NCBI GenBank assembly: GCA_004123355.1
Contig: SCHM01000004.1
Coordinates: 8,087,017-8,151,016, forward strand
Direction of reading: 5' to 3'
DNA from: Amphirosellinia nigrospora
Taxonomy: Eukaryota > Ascomycota > Sordariomycetes > Xylariales > Xylariaceae
DNA: 64,000 nt
Part shown: piece after piece, positions 35,801 to 46,814 of the stretch
Position numbering within the stretch: the stretch's first letter is position 1
Layout: each line of letters begins with the position of its first letter
The notes under the pieces: model-generated
The model's input: the letters and a program-made list of their open reading frames with translations, nothing else
Told to the model about the DNA's origin: nothing
The model's database searches: none
Program-made: the position numbers and the translations under genes

Positions 35801-36308
35801 AATTCATTCACTTGCGTGTTAAGAAGTGCGATCAGACAGATTAATGAGTCTGCACTGCTAATGGGATCGCTGGTAATCCGATAAGCGAATACGAGACTAG
35901 TACCTAATGACGTGAACCCTTGTAGTATACTTCAATCACACACAGGCCAAGGTGCACGCGCCAGAACGCACCTTGTCTCGAAAATAGGGAAGAGGAAATC
36001 GTATTTAATCTCTTTTCTCTTCTCTTTCCCGTAAGGTCGCCTTTGTGACATTTTGCATTGGGGAACCCGGGCTCTAGGATTTTGCTAGCTCGAGAAGGAT
36101 TACACCTAGACAGGGGGCCAATTTTCTTACATGACGCAAACTCCGAGCTGGAAATGAGGATGGAACTGACGATCGTTAGCGAGCTAACACCGAGAGCTGG
36201 CTGATGAGGTTTATTATTTGTGCTCATTGATATCTGTCGCGAGAGTTGAAGAGTAGGGGCACCTTTGAGATAGTTGGTTTGGGTCAATCAATCTTTGCGT
36301 CAGACGAT
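32886..36308. other. Gene-poor stretch, 3.4 kb
   Basis: No gene, RNA or clear repeat recognised. Short open frames occur on both strands but lack domains, splice signals or consistent codon use. It may hold old, unrecognisable element remains. The right end should include the promoter of the secreted hydrolase. Confidence 0.4.
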
Positions 36309-37869
36309 ATGAGAAGAAGATTCGTCACAACTGCGGCCTTGGGCTGTCTAGGTGCTTCGCAAGCACTAGCTCAGAGTGGCGCTCAAGCATGGGCCTCAGC
36401 GGCGGTACAAAACAACACATTCAACGCTACATATGGCGCGCTCGACAACACCCACGCGCGGCAGATCCTCAAGCACGCAGGAGTGCCTGATGACCAAGCC
36501 GAGGCTGTGCTTGTAGCTCTCGACTTCGAGCGCTCGAATTGGGCAGGTTCATCTACCCAGCTCGATCCATTCTACCAGGACGTCCCATCCCACGCCGGGC
36601 TCGCAGCTGGTGCTCCTCTCAAGGTCGAGCCTGTCAGTAATGCCTCACTTTATACGCTCCCGCCGGGCGTTTCGCTTTCGCGCATCCTATTCACCACCGA
36701 GACACTCAATGGGACCGTCATACCGGCCTCCGCTTTTGTGCTATGGCCTTACCTACCACGTAGCTTCGACTCCCTTAGGCCCTATTCTAAATACACGAAC
36801 GGCACATCAAAGCCGCAGCCTGTCATCGCTTGGGGTCACGGGACGTCGGGATGGTCTGGGGAATGCGGCCCTAGCCATATCCGAAACTTGTGGTACCAGT
36901 TTTCGGCGCCTTACACAATGGCACTGCAAGGATACGTTGTGGTCGCGCCGGACTATGCCGGACTTGGCCTCGATCATGATTCCGACGGGAATTTCATCGC
37001 GCATCAGTACGGCGCGAACCCAGCCTCGGGCAGCGATATGATATACGCCGTAGAGGCAGCACAAAAGGCGTGGCCGACGCGCCTCAGCCGCGAGTTCGTG
37101 GTCATGGGCCACTCGCAGGGCGGCGGTGCGGCCTGGGGTGCAGCGGAACGGCTGGCTCGTCATCCCGTGAAAGGATACCTCGGCACCGTCGCCGGTTCGC
37201 CTTTGACTTCATTGCTAGACAATGCCAATTTTGCTCAGGAGGTGGCCCCGACAGTTCTCGGCTTGGGGTTGGCGCGCTTTTCGACTGCCATCAGCTCCGT
37301 ATTCCCCGAGTTCAAAGCTAGTGACTGGCTTACCGAGAAGGGAGTCAACCTCACCAACGCGAACCAGGAATTGCAAGGTTGTCAATCTGTCGCGCTCGAG
37401 CTCATTGCTGGATTTAACCTCAGCCGTCCCGACTGGAACGAGACCTGGTACCTGGACGCTTACGATAGTCTGACGCGGAATGGTGGCAAAGCGTTTGCTG
37501 GCCCTATGCTTGTTCTCCAGGGCATGGCTGATGGCAATGTCCCGCCGCCCCTAGTCACTGCGACTGTGAACGCGACATGCACCGCCTTCCCGGATAGCCA
37601 ACTTGAATACGCTATGCTGGATGGCGTGGGACATGTTCCGGTAAGTTCATGCGTCTAGCTTACCATGAATTGTTATTGACTGCTCTCTTCTAGGTCCTCT
37701 ATGCCGGACAGCAAGTCTGGTTAGATTGGATTGCCGACCGTTTCAAGGGGTCGAAGTCAAAAAAGGTTGTAAACAAACGCCGTACTCCCCTCAGCTGGAT
37801 GTGTCTGACTTCCAAGGGGATATTGGATATACGTTGCAATATGCAGAGTACCCGTATGAAGTAGCGTAG
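36309..37869 (+). CDS. Secreted LIP-type alpha/beta hydrolase (lipase/esterase-like)
   Basis: I chose the ATG at 36309 because it opens MRRRFVTTAALGCLGASQAL, a good signal peptide ending near Ala-Leu-Ala. The protein has AWGHGTSGWSGECGPS, VVVAPDYAGLG and VVMGHSQGGGAAW, where Ser in GHSQGG is the nucleophile. LVLQGMADGNVPP probably supplies the Asp and DGVGHVP the His. These features match the secretory lipase (LIP) family known from Candida and many filamentous fungi. There are several Asn-X-Ser/Thr sites. One intron, 37641-37693 (GTAAGT), lies just after the catalytic His. In exon 2 the run GGGG at 37747-37750 appears one base short; with five G the frame continues to a stop at 37869, for about 502 residues. 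As written, the frame would instead end early at a TAG near 37862. Confidence 0.75.
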
Positions 37870-38168
37870 ATGGTGAGAGTCAACACTCTCTTATCGCTCT
37901 TGTGGAATCCAACGCATGTTTCTGAGGTGCACCCCAAGACTACTACCAACATTAACACTTTGTATCTTAATCTCGACGTCTTATATCATAATTCTTTTTC
38001 TCGGTGCCAATTGACCAACTAACATGTCGTTGCACGTGACCTATCTTGACTTGGATGGCCGGTTTACGGCGGCTGTTATCCCTGGACCATTCAAGATGAC
38101 AGCACATAGCAGGTGAATGTAGCTATGTTTCCCAACAACACATAAGTCGTCGGAACTCAGATACAAAA
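37870..38168. other. Intergenic
   Basis: Short spacer between two same-strand genes. Nothing recognised. Confidence 0.4.
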
Positions 38169-39045
38169 ATGTATTCCCGCGAGCAGACATGCAACACCGT
38201 CCTAGATTTCTATCGCCAAATAATCCGCCATCCATATCTAGATGATGACGCACTCATTATTCCGCCCCGCAGGGGTGGAACTCCATCAACAACGCAACAG
38301 GAAAAGACGGAACAGTCATCGACCTCCTCTACCACTTGCCCTATCTCCGCCCCAAGGACGCATCGTCACAGAAGCTGATCATTTACTACGGGACGATTCC
38401 AATCTGCTATGAAGGAGGCACGGAGCAGCGTGAGGAGGTGTGCTCCCTCCCAGCATACTGCGTGTATCTCGCCCGTCGGGCCGATTATTTAGGAACAGAC
38501 CTGATCTTGGACACGAGTAATGGCGCGGTGACCGAGTACTCCTCAGACAATATTTGTATCCCGTATGAGGAATATGAGATTCTGCCTGATGTGGAAAAGT
38601 GGCGCGCTCATAAGACGATGCCCGTCACGGAACTACTGGGCGCTTGGACCAAGAGGTATGAGGAGTTGGTATGGATGCTGTTGCCGAACCCGATCGGACA
38701 GCCGGAGACTGGGAGGTTCTATAGCCGATCAAATGATACCGATGATTCCAATGTGGATTACGAGGGCGGGAGCGAGCTCGACCGGGAGCAGAGAGATACG
38801 TTCAGGCGGGAGCGGGAACATGTGGCGGTGAGTGAGCTGATACTTACTACTTTGTAGCTTGAATAATGCGATCTAATCCGGTTCTGGTGCAGAATGTCTA
38901 TGATACGTATATCTGTCATGGATGGCTAGATCGCTTTGATAAGGAGCGATGCCGGGCCGAATTGCTCGCGTTGGAGAGAGTCAAGGATGCAGAGGAGAGG
39001 CAGATCATGGATGAGAAGAATCCGGACGCCGCGTTGTTCGACTAA
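38169..39045 (+). CDS. Uncharacterised acidic protein, two exons
   Basis: It starts MYSREQTCNTVLDFYRQIIR and runs through DLLYHLPYLRPKDA, LIIYYGTIPICYEGG, ILPDVEKWRAHKTMPV and YEELVWMLLPNPIGQPETG. Exon 2 (38893-39045) encodes NVYDTYICHGWLDRFDKERC and a charged helix, ending DAALFD. The intron is 38828-38892 (GTGAGT...GCAG). The run GGGG at 38272-38275 seems one base short; with five G the N-terminal and main frames join and the protein is about 270 residues. I do not recognise the family. It has no signal peptide or membrane segment and looks like a soluble intracellular protein. The clean splice and frame repair support a real gene. Confidence 0.6.
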
Positions 39046-40599
39046 CTTACAGATTAGGTAATGGGATTCGGTGGCGACTTGGCAATCAAGAGAAAACATC
39101 AATCTCAGAATAATGATATACCGATATCCTTCGTCTCAGGGAGTGTGTCAAGTTCTTACAGAGTTAATTCTTGACTTAATCTATAAAGATGAAAACAAAA
39201 ACATAGAAAGCCAATAGCAATCCTGTAAACGTCTAATCATATCTAGACATTCTTGCTGTCGAGTATGAACGGCTTCACCTCCCCATCTGATTATCCGTTC
39301 GACTCCTCTTCTCCGCTACCTTGGTATAGATCAATTGCATGTCTTCTTAAAACGCAGCGGCGACGTTGTCCCGGCCGTCATATGCGTTGCGTGGTGTCCA
39401 GTTATAGGCTCTGCTCAAGACGGAGGATTTTGGAGCTGCAGCGACGGTTCTGGGATTTAGCTGAATATAACACTACTTTTTAACCATTGTAGCACAATGA
39501 CTTGCCACGAGGTCGGCCTGGGAACATCAGCGATGGCGAGCGTCTCTTCATGATGCGTTAGACAAGACCGTTCAGTTCTCCGATAACATTCCAAAGAACC
39601 CGATACGCCTCGGGGCAATTAAAGGAGACTTTACGAGAGAGGTATATAAGCTTTGAGGGCCCATATATGGCATCAAAGCACATAAACTCGTCATGTAGAG
39701 CCAACTTAACACCTTTTAGTCGTACGTAGTGGACCTAAAACTTCATGTGTTAGGAACCTGGTACTCGCAGTAGGCAATAGACACTTGTTGTGGCAGGAAT
39801 ATCTCTGAAACTACCCTCGTGGAGACTATCTAGCTATGCATAGGGAACCTCTTCATCTACATATGTATGATTGAGTGTTATGACCCAATGTTCTGAAGGG
39901 AACATTGTCTTCGTCGACCACAGCCTGTTTTGGAGTTGTGGAAGGTCGACCTGGAACAAGCATATGGGCTAACGGAACGACACGGCTAAGATCGAGATCC
40001 ACGATACGCGTAAGCGATCACACGCAACATCATTGCAAAGAATGCTAATATAATGCATAAACTACTGATTTGGGTTAAATTGCCAAGTCGTGTGGTTTGG
40101 AGCATGGCGGGCCACTATGGCCGGTCACCAGATCGGGAAATTCCTTACAGGGCATCATTAAGGATACGGCAACATCGTATATCACTAACAGGAACTCTCA
40201 ATTCATCCGCTCTTTAAATTAACATAAGAAGAAACGACATTATATGTCAAAACCCCATTTCATCGATTGCTACTAATAGGTAGAGGGTTCTATCATTAAT
40301 TATACACAGATTGAGGAGAAACACCTCTGTTCTAATATGACAACATCTTTACCATAACCCCCTTTTCACACCCATTGATCCATGCTCGATTGGCCGCGGC
40401 CAAAGCATAGTAGTAATATCCAACGTAAACGCTTTTTCACCAAGCGCGGCACCTTGTATAACTCCTTGCTGTGCAAACAACTCCCTGAATTTCTTCCGAC
40501 ACGCGGTCGGCCCCCACCGGTTAGATTCGTATTTTCTGATCAGCAAGATAGGTGCGTGTCTATCCTGAGCCTCTCGCCGACCTTGGAGGCATCTGATCG
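39046..40599. other. Intergenic, 1.5 kb, with LTR-like sequence
   Basis: No gene seen. An LTR-like copy lies near 39748 (described separately). The remainder holds nothing I recognise. Confidence 0.4.
39748..39860 (+). repeat. Diverged LTR-like copy
   Basis: It begins TGTTAGGAACCTGG and continues ACTTGTTGTGGCAGGAATAT, CTACCCTCGTGGAGACTATC and AGGGAACCTCTT. This follows the order of the LTR family seen at 14657, 21406 and 21788, but strongly diverged. Borders are approximate. Confidence 0.35.
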
Positions 40600-40616
40600 T
40601 AGGCCATTCAAGTATG

Positions 40617-41550
40617 TCAACTCATACCAATCGAAAAATTCGGCGGCGTTTTTGAACGGCTGAAGGTCCGCTTCTCCTCTGCGTTTTCTAACGCTCGTTC
40701 TGATTCCTTCAGCATGATCTCAGTAGTGATCGCAAGTCCATTAATTGCATCAATTATTCGCTTCATGCTTGGCGTGGCAAGAATAAGGGCAGACCTTTTA
40801 TAAATGATGTTGTGCTGCACCTCGGCCAGGCTTTCGCCACCACCGTCCCTACTTGGATTTCCACCCTCGAAACCTTTAGATCATGATGGGTCCGTTCGAT
40901 CACCACTTGCCACGACTTATATCCATGGTGTTCCAGTATTCGGCGGGCCCAGGGTTTAACGGCCCATTCAGATGCATATCCACGTCCAAGTTCCTACCAT
41001 TGGTAGGATCTCGCCCCGGTCACTGTACCATATAACCATTCTTTTTAAACACGGCCTCAATCATCTTTGCGACTTTAGGAATATCGCTAGGGAAGTATAG
41101 TCCGATGCGAACGCCAGAAAGATCACCCATCTCAGGATGGTGCACGATTTCTCTCCTTTCATCAATCCAATCTTTGAAGTTGGGGACCGTGCCGATGCTC
41201 TTTTTGGAATGTTCTTCGGGGCTCACGTTGGAAACACGCGCGGAGGCTGTTTTGGCGGCTCTAGTGAAAACTCTATTTGCAGGTCTCCCAATGCTGTTGC
41301 CGGCGTCCCTCCCGGAGACCGGCTGGGGCCTTCATCCGGGGCATTTATCAAATCCTCAGTTTTTCCTCAACGAGGAAACCTTCTTGTCCTACCCTGCACC
41401 ACTCCTTTAACACCCATGTCACCAGCAATTTCTCGCACTTCTCTTTGTACGCGTCGTCAGCGTTGTCTATTCTAGTTGTATATATCTTGTTGGTACCAGG
41501 TACAAAACTGTTCGACCTTTTCCTTGCGCTGACTAGGATGGTGTCTTGAA
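40617..41550 (-). pseudogene. Unrecognised coding remnant
   Basis: Read on the minus strand, several coherent pieces follow each other in different frames: DNADDAYKEKCEKLLVTWVL (about 41480-41420), NFKDWIDERREIVHHPEMGD and VRIGLYFPSDIPKVAKMIEA (41226-41020), and QHNIIYKRSALILATPSMKR (about 40815). Their hydrophobic/charged patterning and order suggest one decayed or heavily spliced gene. I do not recognise the family, and no start or conserved catalytic motif is visible. A run of T on the sense strand lies upstream near 41597-41605. Confidence 0.35.
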
Positions 41551-42099
41551 CCCATAATGAAGGATAATTGGTAGTAAATTAGTAAATCAGTAAATGAAAA
41601 AAAAAACATTAATAATCTTTCCAGGGCGAGCGAAAGCGGGCAGAGATCTCGGGGAAAGACTTTAAAAGTGCATGTGGAGGTTGTAATGGTATAGGGATTC
41701 TCACTACTAATTCTTGAGGCAAAGAGACTCTCAGATTTATATCTATAGGCTCAACGGCTGAAAATAGCTCGGTCCGTACCTAGTGCCTAAGTAGTCGAAT
41801 GTTCGGCACCGAAGTGCTGGCTATAACGAGGCTATGTATCTACAAGTAGGCGACGTGCAGCTACATATAAGATATTCCAACCACTACTTGTTATCTATGA
41901 GCCGACCTATTTCGGTTGCCTTACTGAGCTTGCATTCACACCTATCATGCAATCACGTCATTGCCATTGGCGGACACATTAGCGTCAGATTAGTGGTCAT
42001 AGGGAGTTAGCAATGGGAATAAAAGGTCGAATCGGAAGCTTCTCTAATGCTATAGCTTCTTCATCTCCTTGATAGTAGTAGCGATTACTGATGCAATCC
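41551..42099. other. Intergenic
   Basis: No gene seen. A weak LTR-like match on the minus strand (GAGAGTCTCTTTG, around 41720-41735) is too short to call as a feature. Confidence 0.35.
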
Positions 42100-42672
42100 T
42101 TACATTGACTCTCCTCGGAAGAATTCAAATGCTTGAAGCACCGTACACTCAACATCTCCTGTCGTGAAGTCCAAGTCTATGTCGTCCACTTTCCTCGCCT
42201 TCACTTCCTCTTCAGTAGCCCAGACAAACCGTCGGCGCTCTTCGGGGTCTCACCTCGCCGCCAACGGATTGCCGCTATCAATCCTAACCTGCACAGCGAA
42301 ATTGAACTGGCACACCTTCTTCCCATCACTGAGGGTGAAAAAGTAGGGATCCCCAACGAGTCCAATAATTCGGGTTACTTGGAGGCCGGCCTCCTCCCAT
42401 AGTTCACGTGCAGCGCCGTGTAAAACGCTCTCGTCATCGTCATCGCAAGCGCCACCTGAAGGCTCCCATTTGTATGGGTCCTCGTCACTGGCGGCCCGCT
42501 GAAGTAAGAGAACACGGGGACTGGATGCAGTTCTCGTATCTAACACAAGCGTACTTGTTGCGATATAGCCAAAGGATGCATCCGGGTGAGCTGCGAGATA
42601 CGAATGTTAAGAGACGGCGAGTTCTGCTACACAGAGATCGTAATCCAAGCTGAATTTAGGGCGCTCATCCAT
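42100..42672 (-). pseudogene. NUDIX hydrolase with two in-frame stop codons
   Basis: One minus-strand frame from ATG (42672) to TAA (42100) encodes about 190 residues. It starts MDERPKFSLDYDLCVAELAV and continues YLAAHPDASFGYIATSTL, PRVLLLQRAASDEDPYKWEP and the NUDIX box, in which GG...RELWEEAGL fits Gx5Ex7REUxEExGU. It then reads FVWATEEEVKARKVDDIDLD and ends FRGESM. NUDIX proteins hydrolyse nucleoside diphosphates linked to another moiety. The frame is interrupted by a TAA between AVS and HSYLAAHP (about 42615) and by a TGA between LAAR and DPEERRRF (about 42250). Both can arise by one C-to-T change (CAA to TAA, CGA to TGA). The catalytic box is intact, so the loss looks recent. No indels are needed. 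A missed intron over the first stop (acceptor CGCAG) is an alternative for that site. Confidence 0.6.
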
Positions 42673-43323
42673 TCTGAGTAGTTGGTAAGTGTAGTCCCCC
42701 TAGTGCAGTTATGATAGCTTCGAGGTGGTGCGTACTACAATCTCGCGGAGATGTAGGATATTTCATGAGTTGTAAGGAGTAAACCAGTGCACCCTCCAGA
42801 GGCGATGACTGATATTATACCTACTGGAACTGAGCAAGGGAGCATCCGGGCTATAGATTCGCCGCTCTATCCATCTGTCTGCCTCGATATCTAAGCCACA
42901 CATCCATCCCTTGGCCTCCTAGCTCTGGGGTCATCAACTGGGCTCTGCACCGATTGGGAGGGCACAACGATACAGGTTGGAAAGTCGTCTACATACCGAT
43001 CAATCAATCGTATGATGGATTAACATGGATCAGAGCGGTAAGGCTTGATGAATATGCCAGTTACAGGATGAGGCCGTGTATTTATAAAGTCCTCCCCACA
43101 CCGAATTAGTGGATTGGTGTTGGAAATTAATGAAATTGATGTCTATTATGCGAGGGGGGCTCGGTCATTCTCAATGGAGTATGCCGTGAAGTAGCCAATC
43201 ATCAGCGCGACAAGGGGCCAACCAAGCCGGGTAGTATCCCAATGAGCCTCATCCGTCAGTCCTTGTTTACCTACCTGGTAGGCACTAAAACTAAAACTAC
43301 GGCTCTTCTTGGAGAAAATGTCC

Positions 43324-43372
43324 GGGGGGTTTGTAGGGGGGGTTTGTAGGGGCTGGTCGGAGATGGATGGGG
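43324..43372 (+). repeat. G-rich stretch with two GGGGGG-TTTGTA units
   Basis: Four runs of four or more G lie within 49 bp, separated by TTTGTA, TTTGTA and a longer loop. The sequence could form a G-quadruplex on the plus strand. No function is shown. Confidence 0.5.
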
Positions 43373-43410
43373 TGATTGCGGGACGGAACGCAGGGGATTG
43401 GCGCATGGAT

Positions 43411-43440
43411 CCACAAAGATCCACAAAGATCCACAAAGAT
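43411..43440 (+). repeat. Three copies of a 10-bp tandem repeat
   Basis: The unit CCACAAAGAT occurs three times without change. Confidence 0.9.
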
Positions 43441-44299
43441 GAAATGACGTAGCCAAGCCGCTTGGCAGGGCGGTTGCGTCATAGAACATGCCAAGCCGAC
43501 TTTGGGTGGAACTTCTCTTGTTCCTCTTGTCCTGTCATCCTTGAATATGTCCTGATATCGTGAGAATGATCCACATATTCGGTCGGCTCGGACCCATTTT
43601 GTTGGCTCGTGAGGCATATCTACGCCTCAAAACACGGTAGATCATGGCCATCGTGCAGACATTGTGCAGACATTGTGCACAGGTCTCTGGACGGCCTCAC
43701 CATGCTACACCGATACCCTTGTGCCTTCGGGTGACGCTAGTCAAGCACGATGGGGTCATTCTCTTCTCTTCTGCCACACATCACACCTCACACCTCACAC
43801 ATCCCTCCTTCTCTCGTACGTGTAAGTGCAAGCGCTGAGGACGCTGAGAACAGATGGGGACTCGATCGCATGTTCGGTTGCAGCGAGAACTGTGGAACAA
43901 AGACAAATCCCACCCACTTTTCCGTACATCATCACCTATCCAAACAAGTCTGTGGACCCATTTGGTCCTGCACCATGGAGAGCTGACGAGGGGGCGCTCA
44001 GCACGCTTCGCAGGCGTATTACAGCAAGATGTGAACTGAAAAGACCTCATATTGGACTCACATACCCTTCAGTGATTGTATTAATAGTTCATATTCCCTG
44101 GACGCCTTCCCAATCTTTCCCGCACTCTTCCACAGACCCTTCTCCCCTTCTCCCCCTCCTGACTCCTCGTAGCAGGATTATCATACCACCGCATCACCGA
44201 TGCGTTGGTGAATATTTCTAATCTCTTGAGCTTCATTTTTACTGAGCCGGATACCTTCCTTCCACAACACATAACCGTAGGCCCACACAAGTCGCCGAA

Positions 44300-46359
44300 A
44301 TGGCGGGGATTCAAGAAAAGCAACAATGGCCGGGCACCTTAACCCCCCCAAATGCAGACAGCTCTGCTTCGTCGAGCCATGACACAGCCGTCCGGGGTAA
44401 CACCAAGGAGAGATCCGACAAGCGAGAGCTAAAAGAGGAAGAATGCGAGAACGAGCTGGGATATGCTTTCTCGGAAAAGAAGAAGTGGTGGATTCTGACC
44501 GTCATTTTCCTCGTCCAGACCTCTATGAACTTCAACACATCGCTTTACTCCAACGGTATCATGGGCATTTCCGACAGATTTAATGTCAGTGAGCAGGCCG
44601 CCCGTGTCGGCGCTGCCATCTACCTTATCACATACGCTTTCGGCTGTGAGCTATGGGCCCCCTGGTCTGAGGAATTCGGCCGAAAACCCATTCTACAGCT
44701 TTCGCTCTTTCTTACCAACCTATGGAACTTGCCCGTCGTACTAGCCCCCAACTTCGGGTCGCTCCTCGTCGGCAGAGCACTAGGTGGTCTGTCCACTGCC
44801 GGTGGTAGTGTCACGCTAGGTATGATTGCGGACCTGTACGAAGCTGACCGACAACAATATGCCGTTGCATACATGTGAGCGTTCCCTCCAAAATCAAGCA
44901 ATCTCTAAATTCTGACTCTTCTCCTTACAGCGTATTCTCATCGGTCGGCGGCTCGGTGCTCGGGCCCATTGTGGGAGGCTTCGTCGAGATTCTAGCCCCC
45001 GGCGAAGCCTGGAAATGGTGCATTTGGATTCAGCTTATCTTTGGAGGCGCTGTTCAAATTCTACACTTTTTCACTGTCCCCGAAACACGAACCACTGTTA
45101 TGAGTAAGTCATCTTCGGAACTATTTATTATTATTTCGGCCATGTGTAGAGAATTCCGTTTTCTTGGGCCGACAGTGTCGAGAAGCTCCTCGGACGGCCG
45201 CGTACTACGCTTCACGTAGCGATGACTGACTTTGAGGATTACAGTGAACCAAATTGCCAAGAAGCGTAGAAAGACTGGCCAGGATCCCAATGTCTACGGC
45301 CCCGACGAGATCGAATCCGTTTGGCAGCGCTTTACCTTCAAGGAGCTGATTTACACTTGGATGCGACCATTCCGCATGTTCTTAACCGAGCCTATTGTCC
45401 TTTCCTTGTCACTCCTCTCCGGATTTTCCGACGCCCTTATTTTCGTCCAGATCCAATCTCTCGCTCTCGTATATAAGCAATGGGACTTCAACAGTTGGCA
45501 GATCGGGCTGGCATTTACTGGTTTCGGTGTGGGCTACTTGTTGGCGTGGCTGATCTTTATTCCGTCGTTTGGCCGGAATAGGAAGCGAAGAGAGAAGCAT
45601 CCTGAAGACGAGCACGCTCAGTACGAATCAAGAATGTCTCTCTTATTGTGGCTTGCGCCTTTATTACCTATCGGTCTTCTCATCTTCGCTTTCGCTAGCG
45701 CCGGACCTCCACTCCATTGGATTGGTCCTGTTATTGCTACAGCGATCATTGGTGTTGCCAACTACGCCATCTACATGGCTACCATCGACTACATGATTTG
45801 CGCTTACGGTCCTTACTCAGCGTCGGCTACTGGCGGCAATGGCTGGGCCCGTGACTTCTTGGCCGGCGTCCTCACTGTCCCCGCCACACCGTTCTACACA
45901 AACATCGGGGCTGCTCAGCACAAGAATTTCGAATATCCTTCTCTCATCCTATTTGCTATTTCCGTTGTGCTTGTCGCAGCCGTGTATTGGGTGTACTGGA
46001 AGGGCCCAGTCCTCCGCAAGCGATCTCCATTTGCACAAAGTTTGGCACAGGGCACCGCCGAGGTTACAGGGCGTCGTGTGAGCAACGCTACGCGTCGCTC
46101 TAGTACGGCTGCTCATCCCCCGACTGCGGCGGCTGACGCAGACGTAGAGCACTCCGCCGCTATATCACCTACAGCTAGAGGCCCAAGTCGTCCTGGCTTT
46201 GGCCCCGAATCGCGACGTAGCTCGTATGAATCAAGTCACCACGCAACATCACGCCGCCAGAGCCGGAATGCATCCCGAAATGTCAGCCGGAGGAACAGCA
46301 CAGACGAGGCCCACGAGGGGGTGGGAACCTCAACGGCGAGGCATTTAATAATCGTTTAA
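44300..46359 (+). CDS. MFS transporter, DHA1-type drug/polyamine:H+ antiporter-like
   Basis: Exons 44300-44874, 44931-45103 and 45245-46359 join to 620 residues with no frame problem. The introns have GTGAGC and GTAAGT donors and TACAG acceptors. A long hydrophilic N-terminus (about 65 residues, Ser, Lys and Glu rich) precedes the first helix WWILTVIFLVQTSMNFN. The sequence shows EEFGRKPILQLSLFLTNLW (motif A region), GRALGGLSTAGGSVTLGMIA and VFSSVGGSVLGPIVGGFVE (antiporter-like motif C region), then the second six-helix half. The C-terminal tail, about 110 residues, is rich in Ser and Arg and likely cytoplasmic. Such proteins export drugs, polyamines or metabolites at the plasma membrane; the substrate is unknown. 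The next gene on this strand is an FAD oxidoreductase, so a metabolite pathway link is possible but unproven. Confidence 0.85.
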
Positions 46360-46814
46360 ATAATCATTTGACTACGATTCCATCTGTACAGGAAAGTCAT
46401 TAGTCAGTCGGCGCTGGGGTTCAGGTGCATAGGCCGGCGTTGCTTGTATATATACAGTTGTAAGATGTACGATAATAATCACTTACACCTCCATGATACC
46501 TATTTTTTTACAATTAACTTCACATGACACTGTCACTATGAGTACTAAATGAGACTGTATTCTTGATAAGCTATAGCCATCTCGCAATAACTTGACCACT
46601 CAGTTGTAAGTAATCTACTTAATATGAATGTCTCTTAATACTTATAAAGCAACCCGCTAGATACCATTATAAACTGAAATGAACTTTACTTATAATCTTA
46701 GATTATACTCTAGATATACGCAAAGAAGAGTGTCCTAGGACCAGAAGTCGCGATTCTCGCCGGATTGTGCGTACTGTGTGAGGACTGTGCATTTTGTACG
46801 GTGGAGGGCGCAGG
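46360..46814. other. Intergenic between MFS and FAD oxidoreductase genes
   Basis: AT-rich spacer. No gene or repeat recognised. It should contain the MFS 3' untranslated region and the promoter of the next gene. Confidence 0.4.

Larger units (their letters stand above)
42673..44299. other. Intergenic, 1.6 kb, with G-rich and short tandem repeats
   Basis: No gene recognised. A G-rich stretch lies at 43324-43372 and a 10-bp tandem repeat at 43411-43440 (both listed separately). The right end should contain the promoter of the MFS gene. Confidence 0.4.

Noticed and set aside
41680-41900. Possible inverted LTR copy
   Set aside because: Only a short match (GAGAGTCTCTTTG and nearby TATA-rich sequence) supports it; too weak to list as a feature.
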